Part shown: piece after piece, positions 60,576-64,000 of the stretch
Position numbering within the stretch: position 1 is the first letter of the stretch
How the letters are laid out: each line of letters starts with the position of its first letter
Source: Pseudoglutamicibacter cumminsii
Lineage (GTDB): Bacteria; Actinomycetota; Actinomycetes; Actinomycetales; Micrococcaceae
Assembly: GCF_016907775.1 (NCBI RefSeq)
Contig: NZ_JAFBCO010000001.1
Location: 124,001-188,000 of the forward strand
Direction: 5' to 3'
DNA: 64,000 nt
The notes under the pieces: model-generated
Database searches by the model: none
Seen by the model: the letters and a program-made list of their open reading frames with translations, nothing else
What the model was told of the DNA's origin: nothing
Position numbers and translations under genes: made by a program

Positions 60576-60704
60576 CGCATCAATCGCAACGCCTGACCTG
60601 CTGGCACCCGGAAACCCTGCCACGAGCGGGGTTTCCCCTCGTCACAAGCCTTGATTCTCCACGGTCTCCGAGTGCTGTAGATCCCAAAAAATAGTGCCTG
60701 ATCT

Positions 60705-60755
60705 GGGCAAATACGACTGGATAAGCGCCCGCACCTATGGCTGTATGTACATGAC
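60705..60755 (+). promoter_or_regulatory. Phage promoter-like repeat, copy 2
   Basis: The same two blocks as at 59647 (ACGACTGGATAAGCG and TATGGCTGTATGTACATGAC) with identical spacing. The start of the next small gene lies 40 bp later. Confidence 0.65.
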
Positions 60756-60789
60756 AAAAGAACAGCCCCTCAGGATAAGGACAACAGCC

Positions 60790-61056
60790 ATGAACACCAC
60801 CGAGAAGCTCACCACCGAAGCCCTGCAGATGCACGTCGACTCCTACGGGGCGATCCTCGCACACGGCGACTACACGCTGGCCACCTTCGCGACCTGGACC
60901 AAGAAAGACGGCTACGGCAACAGCGCCCAGGTCTACCGCCTCACCGAAGCCCCGATCGATGGCTTCGGCCCGAACGCACGCGGCCGCAGCGAATGCGCCC
61001 TGGAGCTCATCGCCGAGGCCGACCACCTTTTCGCAGACGCCGGGCACGCTGGGTGA
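60790..61056 (+). CDS. Small phage protein of unknown function
   Basis: The product is 88 residues from ATG 60790 (AGGATAAGGA-type site upstream). It reads MNTTEKLTTEALQMHVDSYG and then ATFATWTKKDGYGNSAQVYR, ending ALELIAEADHLFADAGHAG. Acidic, soluble, no motif. It is preceded by the second promoter-like repeat and is the last phage gene before the insertion-sequence nest; the terminase large subunit expected after it is absent. Confidence 0.65.
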   Translation: MNTTEKLTTEALQMHVDSYGAILAHGDYTLATFATWTKKDGYGNSAQVYRLTEAPIDGFGPNARGRSECALELIAEADHLFADAGHAG

Positions 61057-61173
61057 TGAGGTGGAAGCCTGCACTAAACGCGTTCGCGATCACCTTCGCC
61101 GGACGGTTCGAGAGAACCACCCACTAATGAAAACCGCCGGACCCCACACACCGTTCATCGGACAGACCCGATC

Positions 61174-61436
61174 ATGCCAATTGTGTATACCCAGGAGTTC
61201 AAGCAGCGGGCGTTGCGTTTGATGGAGGATCATCTTCAGGACACGCAATGCTCGCAGTGGTCGGCTGCCCAGTCGGTTGGTACGAAGCTTGGAGTCTCAC
61301 CGCATACGATGCGGGGATGGCTGAAACAGGCCCGACGTGATGCCGGTACTGAGCCGGGCGCGACTACAGATGAGCTCGAAGAGCTGAAACGGCTACGGCG
61401 GGAGAATCGTGAGCTGCGGCGGGCGAACGAGATGGC
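61174..61436 (+). pseudogene. Truncated IS3-family orfA (element A)
   Basis: The frame begins MPIVYTQEFKQRALRLMEDH with a helix-turn-helix (GVSPHTMRGWLKQARRDAGT) and the zipper (LEELKRLRRENRELRRANEM). It stops matching at GAGATGGC, where the IS30 element begins. The orfB part is not present on the right side. About 100 bp upstream (61070-61173) probably hold this element's left end. Confidence 0.85.
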
Positions 61437-62665
61437 GGATTCAACCGGTGGTCGCAACGAGTTCCGTGAACTTCTCCGATGGTGTCAGATATCCGAGCGT
61501 CTTGCGCGGTCGGCCGTTGAGCGAGTCCTGAATCGCGGTCAGGTCCGCGCGGCTAACGATGCTCAGATCGGTGCTCTTCGGAAGGTATTGACGTAGCAAC
61601 CCGTTGGTGTTCTCATTGCTGCCCCGCTGCCACGGGGAGTGCGGGTCGCAGAAGTAGATCGGGATCCCGGTTGTGGCTGTGAACTCGAGGTGCTTGGCCA
61701 TCTCCGCGCCCTAATCCCAGGTGATCGTCCGCGCCAGCGACGACGGGAGCGCGGTGATCGCTTCGCGCATCGCGGCCTCCACCTTGTCTGCACTCTTCTC
61801 ATCAGGCAAATGCAGCAGGAGCGTGAGGCGGGTGCTGCGTTCGACGAGGGTTCCGACGGCGCTACGGCTGTTCTCACCAAGAATGAGATCGCCTTCCCAA
61901 TGCCCGGGAACGGCACGGTCCTCGACCTCAGCGGGGCGCTCGCTGATCATGACCATCCCTGGCAGACGGCCGCGCCGATCCGTTGCCGTTCGCGCCTTCC
62001 TGGCCGTGCGTCCCGATCTCAGGCAGCGGGCGAGTTCTCGGCGCAGTTGCCCGCGTCCCTGTACGAACAGGGACTGATAGATCGTCTCGTGGCTCACGTG
62101 CATCTCCGGGTCGTCGGGATGCTCCAACCGTAGGCGGGCAGCGATCTCCTGCGGCGACCACAGCTGCTTCAACTGCGCTGTCACGGTCTCGAGCAACCGG
62201 CCACCGTCAAGCTTGAACGGCTTCGGCCTGCGGGCCTGCTCCCGGGCGTCCTCATGCGCCCGCCACGCCGAGTACTCCTCGCGTCCGCCGCCCCGCTTGA
62301 CCTCGCGGCTGATCGTCGACACCGCCCGCCCGAGGCTGCGCGCGATCGCAGTGAGCGTGTCACCGCGGGCGAGACCCACGAGTATCTCCTCGCGGTCGAA
62401 GACCGTCAGATGACCCTCGCGCGGCTCCCAGCCGAACGGTTTCCCGTCGAGGTGACGCCCTTCCCTCGCCATGCGGCCGACCATCAGCGCCGTGCACCCG
62501 ATCTCGCGAGCGATGTCGATGAGTCTCCATCCCTTCGAGTGGAGACGGAGCGCGAGCTGCTTCTGCTCACGACTGAGATGACCATGCTTGCCCTGCAACC
62601 GATGCCTCCTGAGATCAACGTCTGCTTCATCTCACAGCACCCATTGCGTTGACCGGTTGAATCCG
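61437..62665. mobile_element. IS30-family insertion sequence
   Basis: An element of about 1229 bp. Its ends share GGATTCAACCGGT (61437-61449 and, inverted, 62653-62665), extended by weaker similarity. It encodes one transposase on the minus strand. Both flanks read GAACGAGATGGC toward the element: the left belongs to a plus-strand orfA and the right to a different, minus-strand orfA. So it sits at the same codon of two different IS3 elements in inverted orientation. Confidence 0.85.
61441..62598 (-). pseudogene. IS30-family transposase with amber codon
   Basis: The frame gives the N-terminal helix-turn-helix (HLSREQKQLALRLHSKGWRL, then RGDTLTAIARSLGRAVSTIS) and the DDE core (PGHWEGDLILGENSRSAVGT; TLVERSTRLTLLLHLPD). 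It reaches SLARTITWD, then TAG at 61713-61711, and continues in the same frame [40 protein letters not shown] to the C-terminus. IS30 transposases read TWDQGxEM here, so a CAG to TAG change explains the stop. The product lacks the last catalytic Glu, so the copy is inactive unless suppressed. Confidence 0.9.
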
Positions 62666-62927
62666 CCATCTCGTTCGCCCTGCGCAGCTCTTTATTCTCT
62701 CGCCGCAGACGCTTCAGCTCATCGTCTGCTAACTCGCCGGAGCTGCCCTCGACGCCGTGTGACGGCCCTGAAGGCTTCAACCAATTATTAAGCGTGTGCG
62801 CGGAGACACCGACCTTGTCACCGATCTCAACCGCCGCACCCCACTTCGAGCACCCTTCAAGCTCAACAAATTCCTCAGCCAGACGCACCGCCTTGGCCTT
62901 GAACTCATCACTGTACTTCCTTGGCAT
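62666..62927 (-). pseudogene. Truncated IS3-family orfA (element B)
   Basis: On the minus strand: MPRKYSDEFKAKAVRLAEEF, GVSAHTLNNWLKPSGPSHG and DELKRLRRENKELRRANEMA, then the IS30 end. It differs from element A at most positions, so it is a different IS3 element. Its start lies within 20 bp of the interrupted element C. Confidence 0.85.
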
Positions 62928-62942
62928 GATCCCAATCTTTCT

Positions 62943-63029
62943 CTAGAAACGATCGGAACCAAACCCAGGACGCTTCACTTCGTAGAGAGCCACGGCATTA
63001 CGTTTGAACTCTTCGGAGTACCTAGGCAT
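62943..63029 (-). pseudogene. Fragment of a third IS3-family orfA (element C)
   Basis: The minus strand encodes MPRYSEEFKRNAVALYEVK before running into unrelated codons and a TAG. Only the first 17-19 codons of orfA remain. The left end of element B (beginning near TTTGGTTCCGATCG, about 62950-62963) appears to have inserted into it. Confidence 0.7.
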
Positions 63030-63059
63030 GGCGGTAGATTACCTTTCTTCCCAACCCGA

Positions 63060-63105
63060 CAGGGTTGGATATCAGGTGTCTACCCCACGGGGGTCAGATC
63101 CTTCT
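63060..63105 (-). repeat. Probable terminal inverted repeat of element C
   Basis: Read on the minus strand, GGATCTGACCCCCGTGGGGT and the following GACACCTGAT resemble an IS3-family end (TGACCCCC...). It sits 30 bp upstream of the element C orfA start. The other end of the element was not found in the window, so the call is tentative. It marks the right limit of the mobile nest. Confidence 0.4.
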
Positions 63106-63146
63106 ACGGTCAATCCTGCTTTCACAGCTTCCTCGGTCAGGATGAA

Positions 63147-63165
63147 TTAGGGTAGCCTATCTTTG
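63147..63165 (+). promoter_or_regulatory. DtxR/IdeR-like iron box
   Basis: TTAGGGTAGCCTATCTTTG matches about 14 of 19 positions of the actinobacterial iron box (TTAGGTTAGSCTAACCTAA), with the left half and centre strongest. It lies about 70 bp before the hydrolase ATG, in promoter position. Confidence 0.5.
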
Positions 63166-63235
63166 TCTGTGTGAGCGGCGTTGGTATGATCACGCCGTTC
63201 GAGCCCACACCGGTCACCGCGAGAAAGGCACGCCT

Positions 63236-64000
63236 ATGCAGCCGATGCCCACCCGTGATGTGGTCGTGACTCCTGACGGTAGACGCTTAGCATCGATCAG
63301 CCTCGGCGAGGGGCCGCGTTTGGTCGTGTGTGAGGCTGGCCTGGGGATGAGCGCACACTACTGGATTCCGGTCATGCGCCACCTTGCGCCCCACTGCCGC
63401 GTGGTCGCCTATAACCGGGCGGGCATCGGCGACAGCGATCCGGATCCAGCTACGCGGAAACTGCAACGACTCGCTAACGACCTGGCGTGTGTCGTTAAAG
63501 CTCAATCTTACGAGTCTGTCGTCCTCGTCGGACATAGCTGGGGCGGTCCCATCGTACGTACTGCACAGGGCATGTCGGCGGGCCGCATCGAGCGCGTCGC
63601 AGGACTTGTGCTCGTCGATCCAAGCGATGAAAACCTCTTGGATAAGTTCCGCCCGCTGTCCTTGGCCCTGCAGCGCCTGAGTCTAGTGTCGCTTGCTCGG
63701 CTGCGGTTGCTTTCTGCGATGTACACCCCCATTCTCCGAGGGCTGCCGCCGGACGTGATGACACGAGTGCTTCAGGACTCTACGACCGTTTCAGCAGCAC
63801 GTGAGGCCGCTGCCGAATTGCGATCGTTGCGTACTGGTCTCGCGCAGCTAGCAACCGACGATCAGCACTACGGCTCTCCCGTGACCGTGATCAGTGGCGC
63901 CCAAGCGATGGTCGGCGAGAGCGAAAAGATGCGTGCGGCAATCCGCAAGGCCCACCACTTATCTGCCGCTCGGACAGCAAGTTCCCAGCTCATCGTGGCA
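63236..64000 (+). CDS. Alpha/beta hydrolase (partial, runs off the right edge)
   Basis: At least 255 residues from ATG 63236 (GAGAAAGG about 8 nt upstream). Alpha/beta-hydrolase features are clear: an oxyanion-hole region (VVCEAGLGMSAHYW), VVAYNRAGIGDSDPDP, and the nucleophile elbow VLVGHSWGGPIVRTA with the catalytic Ser. A later acidic residue is expected in VLVDPSDENLL or near SPVTVISGAQ; the catalytic His would be past the edge. No signal peptide. An iron-box-like site upstream suggests control by iron, as for enzymes that process siderophores, but the substrate cannot be read. Confidence 0.88.
   Translation, partial: MQPMPTRDVVVTPDGRRLASISLGEGPRLVVCEAGLGMSAHYWIPVMRHLAPHCRVVAYNRAGIGDSDPDPATRKLQRLANDLACVVKAQSYESVVLVGHSWGGPIVRTAQGMSAGRIERVAGLVLVDPSDENLLDKFRPLSLALQRLSLVSLARLRLLSAMYTPILRGLPPDVMTRVLQDSTTVSAAREAAAELRSLRTGLAQLATDDQHYGSPVTVISGAQAMVGESEKMRAAIRKAHHLSAARTASSQLIVA

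Noticed and set aside
60610-60636. Hairpin GGAAACCC/GGGTTTCC after the 216-residue phage gene
   Set aside because: The stem is only 8 bp with an 11-nt loop and no T-tract follows, so it is not listed as a terminator.
1-64000. CRISPR arrays, rRNA or tRNA genes
   Set aside because: No regularly spaced repeats with unique spacers and no rRNA or tRNA signature were recognised anywhere in the window.

Overview
The window is high-GC actinobacterial DNA, most likely from a Micrococcales species related to Micrococcaceae (Arthrobacter, Rothia or Pseudoglutamicibacter). This rests on family content and gene order: secA, hpf, comF, then lpqB-mtrB-mtrA; Rv2175c and Rv3235 family proteins; an NAD-dependent glutamate dehydrogenase of about 1630 residues; and a PspA gene beside a coiled-coil membrane protein. 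The species cannot be fixed from sequence reading alone.

Positions 1-46120 are ordinary chromosome. The left edge holds a four-gene minus-strand operon: a secreted crystallin-like (I36) protein, a lipoprotein, a membrane-anchored adaptor and a MacB-like ABC exporter cut by the window edge. Next come DUF3040, dinB, a polyprenyl diphosphate synthase, an Rv2175c-like DNA-binding protein and a LysM/lytic transglycosylase hydrolase. The hydrolase promoter region carries a 9-bp-phased array of TCACA-type motifs, which may be targets of the MtrA regulator encoded 20 kb away. After the large glutamate dehydrogenase comes an orphan TadZ/CpaB-like pair, then the LysM/Rv3235/secA/hpf/comF/lpqB/mtrBA block. 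A sulfur and tRNA-thiolation block follows (cysteine desulfurase, mnmA, chorismate mutase, MetE-like protein), then a J-domain/trmL/RskA-like operon, etfBA with a PIG-L deacetylase, an HtrA protease, PspA, an ABC transporter with its own two-component system, and a Pit phosphate transporter.

Positions 46120-63110 are an accessory island of prophage debris and insertion sequences. It holds a secreted-peptide gene with an in-frame TGA followed by a small membrane protein, a portal fragment, a phage SNF2 helicase, an RinA/ArpU-like regulator and an HNH endonuclease. A secreted serine protease, also with an in-frame TGA, and an IS3-family element follow. Then comes a second, homologous copy of the regulator-tail/hairpin/HNH module with terminase small subunit, an MFS exporter with a divergent TetR, and a phage MetK paired with a ParB-domain DNA methyltransferase. 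Three small phage genes (two preceded by the same promoter-like repeat) lead into a nest of three truncated IS3 elements around one IS30 element. No large terminase, capsid or integrase is visible, so the prophage is defective here.

From about 63110 to the end, an alpha/beta hydrolase preceded by a DtxR/IdeR-like iron box resumes non-phage sequence.

The best leads are the phased motif array before the cell-wall hydrolase, the duplicated HNH/hairpin packaging module, the phage MetK-methyltransferase pair, and the secreted peptide/membrane protein pair.
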